Notes under the pieces: generated by a model
Told to the model about the DNA's origin: nothing
The model's input: the letters and a program-made list of their open reading frames with translations, nothing else
Database searches by the model: none
Assembly (NCBI GenBank): GCA_033239005.1
Contig: BSQZ01000006.1
Coordinates: forward strand, 1,982,501 to 2,046,500
Source of the DNA: Lamellibrachia satsuma
Lineage: Eukaryota > Annelida > Polychaeta > Sabellida > Siboglinidae
Reading direction: 5' to 3'
DNA: 64,000 nt
Position numbers and translations under genes: made by a program
Shown: positions 1 through 16,040 of the stretch, piece after piece
Layout of the letters: each line of letters begins with the position of its first letter
How positions within the stretch are numbered: the first letter of the stretch is position 1

Positions 1-112
1 CCTATTTGAGCAATTAATAAATACTGCACGATTTAATGAAATGTGGATGTTCGTGCGCGTCTGCGTGAGTGCGTACGTGCTTGTATCATTCAATCAAGTA
101 GAAGTTGTGCTA
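1..112 (-). repeat. Interspersed repeat fragment, inverted copy at 42205-42315
   Basis: The reverse complement of this stretch matches 42205-42315 closely: both contain the same 'ACTTCTACTTGATTGAATG' block, a GT/CA-rich middle, and the end 'TATTTATTAATTGCTCAAAT'. At 42 kb the match runs directly into a LINE 3' tail, so this may be sequence lying beside or within that LINE family. Family not identified. Confidence 0.6.
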
Positions 113-188
113 CATTGTGTATATGTGTGTGTATAATCCAATTAATGTAATAACATGTACGAATGACACTTGCTTTGCGAACCACACG

Positions 189-494
189 TTCTGTGCTGTA
201 ACAACGTGCCCCGCTTATGGGGTTAGATGATGCAGTCGACCGCGCATGGGAAACTTCACATAGCTACCTAACTACAATATAGAATATCAATGGTACGGTA
301 CAGTTTATTAACACGAATAATAAATTTAACCTAAGATTTGACAGAAATAGTGCATCTAACATACTTTTCAAAAAAAGTGACTTTAACTGAAAATTGTAAC
401 AACTGGCCCCGGTCTCCCCTATACTTGCGAAACATTTTCGCATCATCTTGATCATTAAAAGCACACATCATCACAGATCACACACGAGGTACAT
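189..494. repeat. Direct repeat A, copy 1
   Basis: About 305 bp repeated almost exactly at 1219-1526, starting at CACGTTCT(G/T)TGCTGTAAC and ending at CACACACGAGGTACA. Differences are isolated substitutions. The two copies flank a CAG-rich block (494-1215). A 66-codon minus-strand frame is conserved only because the DNA is. An LTR-like arrangement is possible, but I see no primer binding site, polypurine tract or target duplication. Confidence 0.8.
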
Positions 495-632
495 GTTTAT
501 ATATATCAAAAGACATTCTCACATTTAGGAGAGCGATATACATCCCAAAATGTCGATTGACATATGACGTCTGTGTAAATAATTAAAATAGTAACAGTGT
601 ACGCGTCGTTATATTCACAATAAAACTGCATT

Positions 633-893
<261 letters not shown>

Positions 894-1125
894 CGGTGGC
901 ATCAGCCGTAGCCGTGGCTGTGGCCGTGGCCGTGGCCGTGGCCGTGTTTCATCTTCAGTGTGAATGAGATACTTTCTTATATCAAATCTTTATCTCATCC
1001 TTTACCACATCCGTATCCTCTGCTTCATCGACTTGAAAAATAGTGTATTTGATATAAAGTAGTTTGTGACTATGTACGTCTGTCTGATCCCTCGTATCTC
1101 CGTCAGTTCCGCATGCATGACATGT

Positions 1126-1215
1126 TGTAGGCGTGCCCGGGGCCCACGGTGGTGGTTCGTAGGCGTGCCCAGGGCCCACGGTGGTGGTTCGTAGGCGTGC
1201 CCGGGGCCCACGGTG
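1126..1215 (+). repeat. 32-bp GC-rich minisatellite, about 3 copies
   Basis: The unit contains GTAGGCGTGCCCGGGGCCCA followed by CGGTGGTGGTTC. The last copy is truncated where direct repeat A copy 2 begins. About six copies of the same unit occur at 4678-4870. Confidence 0.85.
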
Positions 1216-1218
1216 GCC

Positions 1219-1526
1219 ACGTTCTTTGCTGTAACAACGTGCCCCGCTTATGGGGCTAGATGATGCAGTCGACCGCGCATGGGAAACTTCACATAGCTAC
1301 CTAACTACAATATAGAATATCAATGGTACGGTACAGTTTATTAACACGAATAATAAATTTAACCTAAGATTTGACAGAAATAGTGCATCTAACATACTTT
1401 TCACAAAAAGTGACTTTAACTGAAAATTGTAACAACTGGCCCCGGTCTCCCCTATACATGCGAAACATTTTCGCATCATCTTGATCATTAAAAGCACACA
1501 TCATCACAGATCACACACGAGGTACA
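1219..1526. repeat. Direct repeat A, copy 2
   Basis: Second copy of the repeat at 189-494. It follows the truncated 32-bp minisatellite and runs into the 3' tail of the minus-strand LINE at 1.6-2.4 kb. Confidence 0.8.
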
Positions 1527-1599
1527 AACAGTTCCCCTAAAAGATTTCCAAAAACAGTTCACATAAAACATGAATCAAACTTACTAGGAACTTTTCATT

Positions 1600-2437
1600 A
1601 AAAAATATTAGAAACAGTTCACTTGAAACCACCATTTAAAAAAGAGATAGCAGAGGGAATAAAATATTTCTTACACACGTTTTTTGCTAGTGGCACATTT
1701 AAGCACCTTCCTGGGAAGCGTTTCTGACAGGCTGTGATGAGAGGATGATCAGAGTCATTGAATATGTGAGTGGCTTTTCTTTTAAGTAGCACGTTATATA
1801 GGCTGAACAGTTGTTTCTGGTGACGGCCCATCACTTTTCTGGCCATGTTGACAATAAAAATATGGACTAGTCTTGTTTTATTCGTGGTTGTAACATTACC
1901 GTACAAAGTTACGATATTGAACGAGAGAATGTTTTCTATCAACCCTCTCTGTACCATTTCAAGAATGTGTTGACTAACATCAAAACAATTTTCTCAAGAG
2001 AAAAAGACGCTGTTCAGCTTTCTTCTACACATATTCTACGTGGTCACAGAATGTCAAGTTTTGATCAATTACAGTACCCAGGTACTTTAAACTATTTACT
2101 ATTTTAACTTTTTGATTATCTGTAGAGATTGGTCTTGGTTCCTTTCTATTCCTCCCCCTCCAAGGACTAACTCATTAGTCTTATAAATGTTCAGCTCAAG
2201 AAAGCTGGACTTAAGGCATCAATCTGCAGGTAATACTGAGAAAGAGAGAACTCATCTTTGAGATGACCCACAGGGGACATGTCATCTGGGTACTTGATAA
2301 GAGTAAGTACTGGATCATTGCACGAAATTTCGTTTGTGTAGATTGAAAAAAGAACGAGAGAAAGAACGCATCCTTGCGGAGCTCCGGTACTTAGAACGAG
2401 TTCGTTTGACAGCACTGGTTCTCTGTCTGGTCAATGC
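1600..2437 (-). mobile_element. Non-LTR retrotransposon 3' fragment (L2/Rex-like)
   Basis: Minus-strand frames reassemble into the end of a LINE ORF2. At 2415-2191 is the RT motif B/C region, with 'LSTGAPQGCVLS' and the catalytic box degraded to YPDD (usual F/YADD). At 2190-1980 a shifted frame reads 'LNIYKTNELVL' and 'VNSLKYLG', the usual post-RT segment. At 1957-1619 is the conserved tail with 'NKTRLVHI', 'LYNVLLKRKATHI', 'HPLI' and 'PSAISFLN'. Frameshifts and stops separate the pieces and the 5' end is truncated near 2437. It cannot encode an active enzyme. Assignment to a LINE is secure; the L2/Rex clade is from remembered family patterns. Confidence 0.85.
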
Positions 2438-2875
2438 ATGGTCAATCCCCACCACTGTTACGTGGACATCAAGCGTGCACTGAATGTGCTGATATAATAA
2501 TACTAATAATTGTAAATTTTGACTGGTTACCCTGGGAAGGTTCTAACCAACCGACGGTGCACATTATTAAACTATTCACGCACTAGATAGTTCAACATAA
2601 ACGAACCTGGTGGGCGATGGGAGATGGGCTAAATGAATTGTAGAGTATACTTTAACCTGCTAGAAAGAAGGATTTAATTAGGTGCGCGAGGGGGCGCTGT
2701 TGGGCATGGGTTTGCGCTTGAGAAAGGAGTTGCGTTAGCTCATCATGTGACAATGATCCAACATAGATATTGGGTGGTTAAATCACCAGCATTGTTCAAC
2801 GTTGACTACGTGTATGAATTGTTGATTTATTGTACATTGTTGATGTATCGATAGCTTTTGTTTTATTTAAATTGT

Positions 2876-3163
2876 TGCTGCCGCCGCCGCCGCCGCTGCT
2901 GCTGCTGCTGCTGCTGCTGCCAACGACGCGTACACTGTTACTGTTTTAATTATTTACACAGACGTCATTTGTCAATCGACATTTTAGGATGTATATCGAT
3001 CTCCTAAATGTGAGAATGTCTTTTGACATGTAAACATCGGGAAGGTTAGCGACGGGTTTGATAAATAATTCTCAATAGAGTAGACAGAATATTTCCTCGA
3101 ACAATATGGATAACTGCAGTACTGCCGGTGTGCGAGGATGTTGTTAGTCATGTGAATGCTGAG
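2876..3163. repeat. Fold-back structure, left arm
   Basis: Outer end is (GCC)5 then about eight CTG units (2876-2921). The unique arm (2922-3163) is the reverse complement of 3945-4186, including ACGACGCGTACACTGTTACT, AAATGTGAGAATGTCTTTTG, AACATCGGGAAGGTTAGCGA and GTACTGCCGGTGTGCGAGGA. A 27-bp piece next to the triplet tract in the right arm is missing here. Confidence 0.85.
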
Positions 3164-3944
3164 TGTTCAATCTTTGCACGCATGAAGTTAGTCAGGAAAG
3201 TGACGGAATTGTAAAGTTAGCACGACATGACTCTACCGCAGACGGGGCCGATCGTCGGCAGACGGGGCCGATCGTCGGCACTCCTCTTTCTTCAACTGCC
3301 CATAGCAGATCAGGAAAATGAAGACATTAACAAAGGAATTCTTAAAAAGAAACAGCTGCCTTCGAGAAATCAAGGTCTGTCTCAGATTTACTTAGAGTCA
3401 CACTTGAATCACAGTAACTTTCTTAATTCGTCAACCATTCACGATATTCGCAGTACATATTGATACGTCCAGAAGATGTCGCTGCGCGTTATTTCTCGCC
3501 AAGGATGACGGCGACTTGATCACCAGTTATCAACTACTCGATGTTCAAGGGAAATTGCCAATCTTCCGTAATTGTAATGAAATAAGCCGGCGGCTCGCCC
3601 TTGAAAACCCACTTTGACGGTACGTCGCGCGCAAAATTGGCTTGATTTCTCGATAATCAAACCAGCGCCGCGTCATCGTCGACTTGTTCGCGCGCCAATC
3701 GGCGGCGACTGTTTATTGTACCTCCAGGCACGACTAGTCAATCACTGACGCATTGACAATCGATCGTAATACACTCGGGTGGCAATGTGCTTAGGCGTTA
3801 TTAATTGCTTGCTATTGTTGTCGTACTGATGAGTAGGAAGGAGTGGTGAGATTATCGTCCACATTTGACCAACACATTAAGCAGCAGCTGAAGAGCAAAA
3901 AGCAGCAGCAACAGCAGCAGCAGGCAAAGAAGAACAAGAAGCAG
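3164..3944. other. Loop of the fold-back structure
   Basis: About 780 bp between the inverted arms. It holds two tandem copies of a 20-bp unit, GCAGACGGGGCCGATCGTCG (3238-3277), and a GC-richer stretch at 3480-3740 with many CGCG/CGTCG motifs. A 78-codon frame at 3227-3463 shows no recognizable domain. No transposase remnant was recognized. Confidence 0.5.
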
Positions 3945-4066
3945 CATTCACATGACTAACAAAATCCTCGCACACCGGCAGTACTGCAGTCATCCATATT
4001 GTTCAAGGAAATATTCTGTCTACTCTATTGAGAATTATTTTTCAAACCCGTCGCTAACCTTCCCGA

Positions 4067-6560
<2,494 letters not shown>

Positions 6561-8360
6561 AGATGCATTAACAAATGGTAGCCATGTATTTACCTTTGCA
6601 TTTGAATGAGATACACTGCACAGTTAGCATACAGTGCGCGTATTTCGCTACTATTTCGATTTCCCAGAACACTGTCGAAGGGCATCGTTTCATTACTGCA
6701 ACCCACGTTAATCACAGGCGGTCTACACCACAGCGAGAAAACGGTTGTGTAAATCAAACACTACAAATCCATAGGGATGTTAGAATTAACTAGCAACGAA
6801 ACACTTCGGATTGCAGCAATTAATAAATCAACGACTTTGTGACCCACTGTCCAACACCACATCTTTCTCTCGTGCAATCAAAAGATCGGATCCAGACGGA
6901 ATCGTAGAATGGGAATCAGTCCGAGCGAGTTTCGATGCACATTCCGGAGATCAGATACGGCGACAGGCACTGCACAGATCTTCTGTAGCTCAAGTGTCAG
7001 TGACTCGGCCCAACAAGAGGCAACATGTTTCCAATTCACAAAAGCTACGTTGCATGTCCACCTGGGACAGGTTCTGGGTCATGCGTTGCATTCATCTAAA
7101 TACAACAGAGGGCGTTGTTTCCCAAGGCGCCCCTGGCGAGGATGCGAGCAGCTGCTCTGGCCACTCGCAGATTTCCATTTCTGCGGTTCATGTGCTGCTG
7201 TGCGTAGGCAGTGGCATCCATGATTTGTCTGTGTTGATGTCTGTATTACAGAGTAGCAAATACTGTTTCGCCTTAACCATTAATAGATCTTCTGGAAAAG
7301 GATGCGGTGCAGATATACAATTACAAAACTAAAAAATATATCCCGATTGTGTAATCAAAAGGCTACAAATCAAGCATAGGTATTGCAATAAATTATAATT
7401 CTATATGCTCGAGCTCTGAGCTGCATCAGGTTAATTAAAGAGCTGGCCAATCTGAATAGTCGTAGCATAGCAATCCAAGTCGCTAACAGTTTCACGAGTA
7501 ATCCGAGCTGCTGGGAAGACAATAACTAAGCACTAATCACATACATGTTGATTACGGAAGACCGGCACATGATATTACATGTGTTTAACATAATGACAGT
7601 ATCGTACACTCTCAAACAATCCAATATATCACTTTGGATTAGATTGCTACACATCATTACGCACTGTATTATTTTACACGCACATCTTCACAGGACCCAT
7701 GTTTGTTTTGATTACTTCTGGATTACTTGAACACTGTGCAAATCAATTCAAGCGATAGATAATGAACGGGCTAGAAATCGTGCTACATTCGTTTTCTTGC
7801 TAAAGTCTAAGAACAACTTTGCCAAAAGGATGGGTTGTGACTATTCCTATTAACGTGTTAGTCAGACTGCAACTATTGCCATAGTAGCTGATAAAAAACA
7901 ATAAATAAACTCTCCGGCCAAAGGCGGTATGTTACTATTCAATCTTTTGACATTTCCCCTTAGCCAAATTGTCTTCTGCGAATTGCCAACGGAAAAATCA
8001 CCCACGGGTACACCGTGTAATAGTTAATCGATAGATCGATCGGGTGCGATTATGATCATGCACGACTGAGAAATCGATGTAATGCGATTTATAAGGCGGC
8101 TCGAGTAAACAGCGTGTCTTCTATCAAATGTTACCAAGCAATTAGTGTCACGTATAATTGCAAGTTATTGTGGACACTAAACAGTACAAGCTGATTATCT
8201 CGCAGATTATCGCGGGATTAACGCATACTGGCGTCACAATGCGTGCTGATCGGGCTGACGTGTAACAAATGACGATGGTCGATCAGCAGGATTTGACACC
8301 ATCGCAACTACAGTTAGGAGTTGCTATACGCCAGGCTAACATGAGCATTTAAATATTCAT
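6561..8360. other. No gene recognized
   Basis: Mixed-composition sequence. A 173-codon plus-strand frame (6811-7332) opens at TTG rather than ATG, overlaps other frames and has no recognizable domain; I treat it as chance. Otherwise I see nothing. Confidence 0.5.
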
Positions 8361-8460
8361 ACACACGCACACGCACACGCACACGCACACGCACACGCAC
8401 ACGCACACGCACACGCACACGCACACACGCACACACGCACACACGCACACACGCACACAC
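8361..8460. repeat. (ACACGC)n microsatellite
   Basis: About 16 hexamer units of ACACGC grading into ACACACGC units at the right end. Confidence 0.95.
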
Positions 8461-9224
8461 AACACCAAAAGACCCCCAAATAATACTAATAATAAATGTA
8501 TTAGACATCTCAAGTCCATACCCAAAAGACAATTATGTATGTGTAGGCATATATATATATATATGTTTACAATATGTGGCCATCATAAACTGGTGCGCGT
8601 CATTTTTCACTGAAAACATGGCCTCTCCAGAACGCCAACATCTCAATGCCTAACAAATAAGCAAGTGGTTAGTAGGGGAAGGCAGTGTTAGTTTAGCAAT
8701 TTTCATTATTTTAAGTATGTGGGACACATTCCTCAGTCAAAATTGTTTTACTCTCATATACTTCCGTTATTAGTAAATAATTTAGGCCAAGATATTATAT
8801 AGTATGTGTAGATAATTATATGTAGCTGATACAGGGTACGCAAACTGGCTCAACTTACACGTGGTGTGGGGTAAGTCGAGCCACAGGGTTGCGGAAGTTG
8901 AGTTACAATTGGTAAATGCTTTATTTATATAAATTACCTAGACTTTCTACTAAAACGTCATAACAAAACATCTACACAATGGATACACATCGTCACTGAC
9001 AAGTCAACACGCTTAATTAATAAATCAACACACTTATTTAATACAGACTTATAGGCCCATCTCAAAAAAGCTAACTGCTAGCATGTTGCCTTGTAGTTAC
9101 CTATCCGATATCCCAATTTGATGGGAAAGATTAATGTTATGATGTATTTTGGAGTAAAGCAACACTTGTATTCGTCCATTAACCACTTCATTGGGCATTG
9201 TGTGGTTCAACTTGCCCCGTTTCA
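8461..9224. other. AT-rich stretch, possible degenerate repeat
   Basis: Contains a short (TA)n at 8550-8564 and two direct pieces reading GGCTCAACTTAC / GGTTCAACTTGCCCC (about 8850 and 9203) typical of interspersed repeats. No terminal inverted repeats or coding signal found. Confidence 0.4.
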
Positions 9225-10785
<1,561 letters not shown>

Positions 10786-10792
10786 TCATTGT

Positions 10793-10968
10793 GTAGTGCT
10801 GTGTTGTGTTGTGCTGTTTTGTGTTGTGCTGTGTTGTGTTGTGTTGTGCTGTGCTGTGCTGTGCTTTGTTGTGTTGTGTTGTGCTGTGTTGTGTTGTGCT
10901 GTGCTGTGCTGTGTTGTGTTGTGTTGTGCTGTGCTGTGTTGTGTTGTGTTGTGTTGCGTTGTGTTGCG
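10793..10968 (+). repeat. TGTTG/TGCTG pentamer array, copy 1
   Basis: Imperfect 5-bp repeat alternating TGTTG and TGCTG. Neither strand has stop codons in most frames, so it gives artificial Cys/Val/Leu or Gln/His/Asn frames. It is followed by a unique flank (10967-11149) shared with the next two copies. Confidence 0.9.
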
Positions 10969-11149
10969 ACAGGCGTCTGTTTTATGCGCCATACCATAGA
11001 CAACTGTCTTGACAAGAACGCGCGATTCTGATCATTTTGCACCGATAACTCTGCGAAACCCTTGAGTTAGTTGGATAATAGGTAACATTCCGTACTAATA
11101 ACAACAATGATAACTATGAATGTAGCACCGTATCTTGGGGAACCTGAAT
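10967..11149. repeat. Shared flank of pentamer array, copy 1
   Basis: About 180 bp starting GCGACAGGCGTCTG and ending TTGGGGAACCTGAATT, repeated at 11855-12039 and 12508-12692. Copies 2 and 3 continue with AGAGGTGCAACAAACC; this copy diverges. Confidence 0.85.
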
Positions 11150-11414
11150 TAATGCGGGAAGTGATGTAAAATAATCTGCATGCATGTGTCTTATCTGTGC
11201 ATAGGTAAACCATTTGTAAGTACAACATAGTCACATGCGTTGGTAGTTTCCTCACCAGCAGACATTAATCACAATCACCAACAGTTCTAAAAAATATCAC
11301 CAAAAAATACTTATAATGAGCGAAAATTTTCTGATCGTTGTGACAAATGGCAAACTATTGTTCGTCAGTCGTGTTGTAATAACATGTTCCATCACTGGGT
11401 TGTACCATGTAACT
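11150..11414. other. Spacer, no feature seen
   Basis: Mixed sequence between pentamer units. No domain or splice pattern recognized. Confidence 0.5.
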
Positions 11415-11856
11415 GTGTTGTGTTGTGCTGTGCTGTGTTGTGCTGTGTTGTGTAGTGCTGTGTTGTGTTGTGCTGTGTTGTGTAGTGCTGTGTTGTGTTG
11501 TGTTGTGCTGTGCTGTGTTGTGTTGTGCTGTGTTGTATTGTGCTGTGCTGTGTTGTGCTGTGTTGTGTTGTGCTGTGTTGCGTTGTGCTGTGTTGTGTTG
11601 TGGTGTGCCGTGTTGTGTTGTGCAGCGTTGTGTTGTGTTGTGCTGTGCTGTGTTGTGTTGGGTAGTACTGTGTTGTGTAGTGCTGTGTTGTGTTGTGCTG
11701 TTTTGTGTTGTGCTGTGTTGTGTTGTGTTGTGCTGTGCTGTGCTTTGTTGTGTTGTGTTGTACTGTGTTGTGTTGTGCTGTGCTGTGCTGTGTTATGTTG
11801 TGTTGTGTTGTGTTGTGCTGTACTGTGCTGTGTTGTGTTGTGTTGCGTTGTGTTGC
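11415..11856 (+). repeat. TGTTG/TGCTG pentamer array, copy 2
   Basis: Longer pentamer array, with variants (TGCAGCG, GGTAGTAC, TGGTGTGCC) in the same order in copy 3, showing that copies 2 and 3 arose by one recent duplication. Confidence 0.92.
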
Positions 11857-12761
11857 GACAGGCGTCTGTTTTATGCGCCATACCATAGACAACTGTCTTG
11901 ACAAGAATGCGCGATTCTGATCATTTTGCACCGATAACTCTGCGAAACCCTTGAGTTAGTTGGGTAATAGGTAACATTCCGTACTAATAACAACAATGAT
12001 AACTATGAATGTAGCACCGTATCTTGGGGAACCTGAATTCAGAGGTGCAACAAACCAGAAGCATTAAGCGCTACGATCACAAGGGGCGCGCTATGATGAC
12101 AAGGGGCGCTGTGTGTTGTGTTGTGCTGTGTTGTGTAGTGCTGTGTTGTGTTGTGTTGTGCTGTGCTGTGTTGTGTTGTGCTGTGTTGTATTGTGCTGTG
12201 CTGTGTTGTGCTGTGTTGTGTTGTGCTGTGTTGCGTTGTGCTGTGTTGTGTTGTGGTGTGCCGTGTTGTGTTGTGCAGCGTTGTGTTGTGTTGTGCTGTG
12301 CTGTGTTGTGTTGGGTAGTACTGTGTTGTGTAGTGCTGTGTTGTGTTGTGCTGTTTTGTGTTGTGCTGTGTTGTGTTGTGTTGTGCTGTGCTGTGCTTTG
12401 TTGTGTTGTGTTGTACTGTGTTGTGTTGTGCTGTGCTGTGCTGTGTTATGTTGTGTTGTGTTGTGTTGTGCTGTACTGTGCTGTGTTGTGTTGTGTTGCG
12501 TTGTGTTGCGACAGGCGTCTGTTTTATGCGCCATACCATAGACAACTGTCTTGACAAGAATGCGCGATTCTGATCATTTTGCACCGATAACTCTGCGAAA
12601 CCCTTGAGTTAGTTGGGTAATAGGTAACATTCCGTACTAATAACAACAATGATAACTATGAATGTAGCACCGTATCTTGGGGAACCTGAATTCAGAGGTG
12701 CAACAAACCAGAAGCATTAAGCGCTACGATCACAAGGGGCGCGCTATGATGACAAGGGGCG
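11455..12761. repeat. 653-bp tandem segmental duplication
   Basis: The pentamer array plus flank ending in the direct repeat ATGACAAGGGGCGC is repeated head to tail. The landmark ACAGGCGTCTG is at 11858 and 12511, a 653-bp offset. The two units look identical by eye over the flank and rare array variants. Confidence 0.85.
12111..12509 (+). repeat. TGTTG/TGCTG pentamer array, copy 3
   Basis: Same variant order as copy 2; starts right after GGGGCGCTGTG. Confidence 0.92.
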
Positions 12762-14470
12762 CACAAAAGGAATATTATGACTCATAGATATGTTATTGTC
12801 TCACTCCACGTATGAAAAAGTAAATAAAGACTTTAAATTTACGTAGAACAAGCATTTTATAAGTATTGCTTAGAATAAATTAGTATTATCATAATTAATA
12901 CATATATCAGTGTTATTGGCTAAAGTGTTGATAAATTATATTCGATAAGTTCCGTTCTTTGGCACAACGGTATAAAGCGCCTTCTGTGAAGACAAGCTCG
13001 CAGAGGCTCTCCATCGCAGTCCGTCGAGGTCAACAGGCGGCGATAATTACTCTCAGGTATGTTTGGTTGGCATCAGTCGTTAATCCCTGTTCCTCGTCCG
13101 ACGGGACCACGGGACGCCTAACTGATTGTCACTCTATCTAGATTAGTCCATAGGAACGCTGGGAGCAGTCGTCGAATGACGCTTGGACGTCATCAGCCCA
13201 AGCAGCCATCGACAGCCATTACACAGTCGGCTAGTCATGTAACTGGCTTGATAATCCATCTAGTAGCCATGACCACGATCGTCGTCGTCGTCGTCGTCAT
13301 TATCACAGTCATGAATACGGTGATCAAACCATGATTCACCATTTTCTGTTTCACACATGTGATTATTGTAGTCACATGATATTTAATATTTACTAATGTG
13401 ATATATGCTGAAAGAACGAAGATAATCCTTACTAAAAAAATTACTTAGGCATACTGCTGATGAAATGTATGTTATGCAAAGGGAGCAATAAAGTATATTA
13501 ACATGTATTCGTACGTTCTGTTCATACTATAAATCAGAGCGTCATATCAGACGCGAAGAGTGCGAGGTATTTGTCGCCCACACGCGCTCTCGCCGCGACA
13601 ATGAAACATTGCAGGACATTTCCACTTGACTTCTTTCACTTTTGTATGTTACGGTCTATATTTTCTCGAGTGACGTGCCATCCCAGCAGCATATCACACG
13701 CCATTCACTCACACCTGTCTTTGACATGCCCTGTTTGTGTGTCCATCTTTCACGCTGTAAGACTCGCCACGCTTATTCTGTCGATTGCATGATTCCACTG
13801 AGTTCGCTTCCGGTTCACGGATCATGCCGGATATGCCATCGTCAACAGCGACACGACAGCGACGCGCAGACATTGGATGCCGGAAGTGAAGCAACGCTGT
13901 CACGTCATCTACATCGTCCGTCACGTATTGCTGGACACTTGCATGCACGCGTTCACCGTGTTTCCTCCATACAAGTTTCGCGTACACAGACATGTGCCAG
14001 TCTTCCGCGTCGTACGAATGACAAATCGTGGGATTGAATTGTCAGCAATCACTAGGGGCATGTAGCGAGTCGCTTTATTTGGCGTAAAATTCGGAATGTT
14101 TCGCCGATGAGTCGGCAACTGCTGCCGCCATGCATTGATTTCTGTCGTCGCACTTCAGTGTCAATGAAGTCATTAGACAGGCGACAGTAGATGACTTATG
14201 TCGTCAGATGCCAGCATAACTTGCGGCGCCAAACTCGCGGTAATATACAATCTACAGGACCGCGCAAGCCGAGCTGCTAGAAAGTGTCCATTCACTTGTG
14301 TTACTAAACATGATATCGCTTTGTTCACATAATAATTATGTTGCCTTCAGATAAAGGATTATGAAGAGATAAAGTCCCGGTTTTTCTCCTGTCAAAGATG
14401 TGGGGGCGATTTTTATTTCTTCGGGTAAGAGTTAGAATAATTGGTTAGAACAATGAAGATTTCCATGTCA
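12762..14470. other. No gene recognized
   Basis: AT-rich to 13540, with a (CGT)6 run at about 13280. A GC-richer segment at 13550-14120 has overlapping frames on both strands (up to 131 codons) but no recognizable domain and no clear splice sites. It could hide a diverged exon. Confidence 0.4.
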
Positions 14471-14485
14471 ACAACTAACGGGTTG

Positions 14486-14632
14486 CATATACATGGCTAC
14501 ATTGGTTGTCGCGGCACGTATTGACTCCATATACATATACATGGCTACATTGGTTGTCGCGGCATGTATTGACTCCATATACATATACATGGCTACATTG
14601 GTTGTCGCGGCATGTATTGACTACATATACCT
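14486..14632. repeat. 48-bp minisatellite, 3 copies
   Basis: Unit includes ATACATGGCTACATTGGTTG and TCGCGGCAYGTATTGACT. Confidence 0.9.
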
Positions 14633-15067
14633 TTACATTTAAACGTAATAGCACTCGTAGGCATATACAATAGTTCATGGTGTGTCACATTATATTTGGC
14701 CATACTGACCTACGTTCTGGCCCGTAGTGGACTTATAGGCAAATGTCATTGTATTTGCTATATAATTAAGAACCATGTTGTCTGACAAGGCTACTGTTCT
14801 GTAAAACTTTATAAACCTAAAGACCAAATCAACATAAAAAAGTACACATTAAGCAATTACTGATATTAACTCTTTGTGCGAACCATAATATTTTTTATGG
14901 TAGCTTCCAAGCCTTAAGCAAAGCATTACGCCACTGTGTGCACATCTTGTTAACACTGTCATGCCACAGTCGCCACAGTTTTGATCCGTACAGTGCACAA
15001 CAATACTGATGAAACAATCTGTTTTTGACGATAGTTTGAAGTGAACCCAACTCAGACATATATCTAT

Positions 15068-15775
15068 TTACACTATTAATTTCTTGATACCATCAAACAC
15101 CATTTCATACTTATTGGTTGTGCTAAGTACATTTCCCAGATGTACAGTTTTCTCACATGTAGAAACATCCGTACTATTTATTTCAAAATGCGGATCAGCA
15201 CCCATTAAACAACACATCATGCAGTGTGGCATATGTTCACACACCTCAATTATTTTTCGCAACCCAGAACTAGTAGGACATAGTAGTATAATGTCATCTG
15301 CATATCCTACAGCTCCGCAGAAATGTTCCCCAATAAAACAGCCAATACCAAGGTCTTTTAATTCACCCAACAGCCCATCCATGTATACTCCAAATAGAAG
15401 TGGAGAAATAACTCCTCCTTGGCGAACCCCATTCTTCACATTAAATCGGTTTGACATTACATCGTTCCACCTAACGTTTAGTGTCTTGTTTGTATACATA
15501 TGGAGCAAAAGTCTTACAACCAGTGGGCACATGCACTTGTCAATTAGTTTTTGAAACAGCAAACAACAATTCACTCTATCGAATGCTTTAGACGCATCAA
15601 GTAATAACACATGCACGGTACTATATTTTTTTACGTAATATTAAATGGTTTCTTTTACCATAAATGTACACAGTGTTGTTGACAAGCCATCTTTAAACCC
15701 ACATTTTATATATGTTTTAGTTTGATTATAATGGCATCGTAACGCTTGCCAATGATGCTACCTAAGGTCAACGCC
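15068..15775 (-). pseudogene. Reverse transcriptase domain of the 14.9-19.0 kb LINE
   Basis: An open frame from 15616 to 15068 has RT motif A 'LLLDASKAFDRV', motif B 'NGVRQGGVISPLLFGVYMD' and catalytic motif C 'GYADDIILL', all with catalytic Asp residues present. Upstream the same frame continues through one in-frame TAA (15641-15643) into 'YIKCGFKDGLSTTLCTFMVK', the usual pre-motif-A block, and 'ALTLGSIIGK' near 15765. Apart from this stop the RT core is unusually well preserved. The enzyme would copy its RNA at an EN-nicked target, but this copy lacks an intact full ORF. Confidence 0.85.
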
Positions 15776-15859
15776 CTATAGTTTAGAGCTGTGATGCGCC
15801 TTTCTTTTATCTTTGTGTGGCACCATAGTACCTATCAGTAACTCACTTGGGGATACGCG

Positions 15860-16040
15860 AAGACTATTCGATCAAATATCCACCTCTGTCTGTAGCCAGG
15901 TACTCATTTATACAGCTGAGTGAACTGTGGCAATGTGGGATGAACGAAATTGCCAAAGCTTCGAAAAGGCAGCAAGAGGATTCGACCCGGGTTTTCTCGA
16001 TTGAGAGCCTGGCGTTCTAACCGCTACGTTACCCCGTCCC
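15860..16040 (-). mobile_element. tRNA-derived SINE
   Basis: On the minus strand the 5' end at 16040 reads GGGACGGGGTAACGTAGCGG with an A-box-like TAACGTAGCGGTTAGAACG, then GGCTCTCAATCGAG (anticodon-arm region, closest to tRNA-Glu CTC), and a B-box-like GGGTCGAATCC at 15992-15982, one base from GGTTCGANTCC. A non-tRNA body follows to about 15860. The missing second T in the B box and poor acceptor pairing argue against a working tRNA. It sits inside the LINE. Confidence 0.65.

Noticed and set aside
6811..7332. A 173-codon plus-strand gene
   Set aside because: No ATG at the start (TTG), overlapping frames on the same strand and no domain recognized.
11297..11931. Cys/Val-rich or Gln/His/Asn-rich proteins of 150-194 residues
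   Set aside because: They are translations of a TGTTG/TGCTG pentamer array in several frames on both strands.
13150..13200. Hammerhead ribozyme (minus strand CTGATGACG...)
   Set aside because: The CTGATGA core is present, but no GAAA box follows a stem II at the required distance.
15982..16040. A functional tRNA-Glu gene
   Set aside because: The B box lacks a base, the acceptor stem does not pair and a non-tRNA body follows; a SINE fits better.
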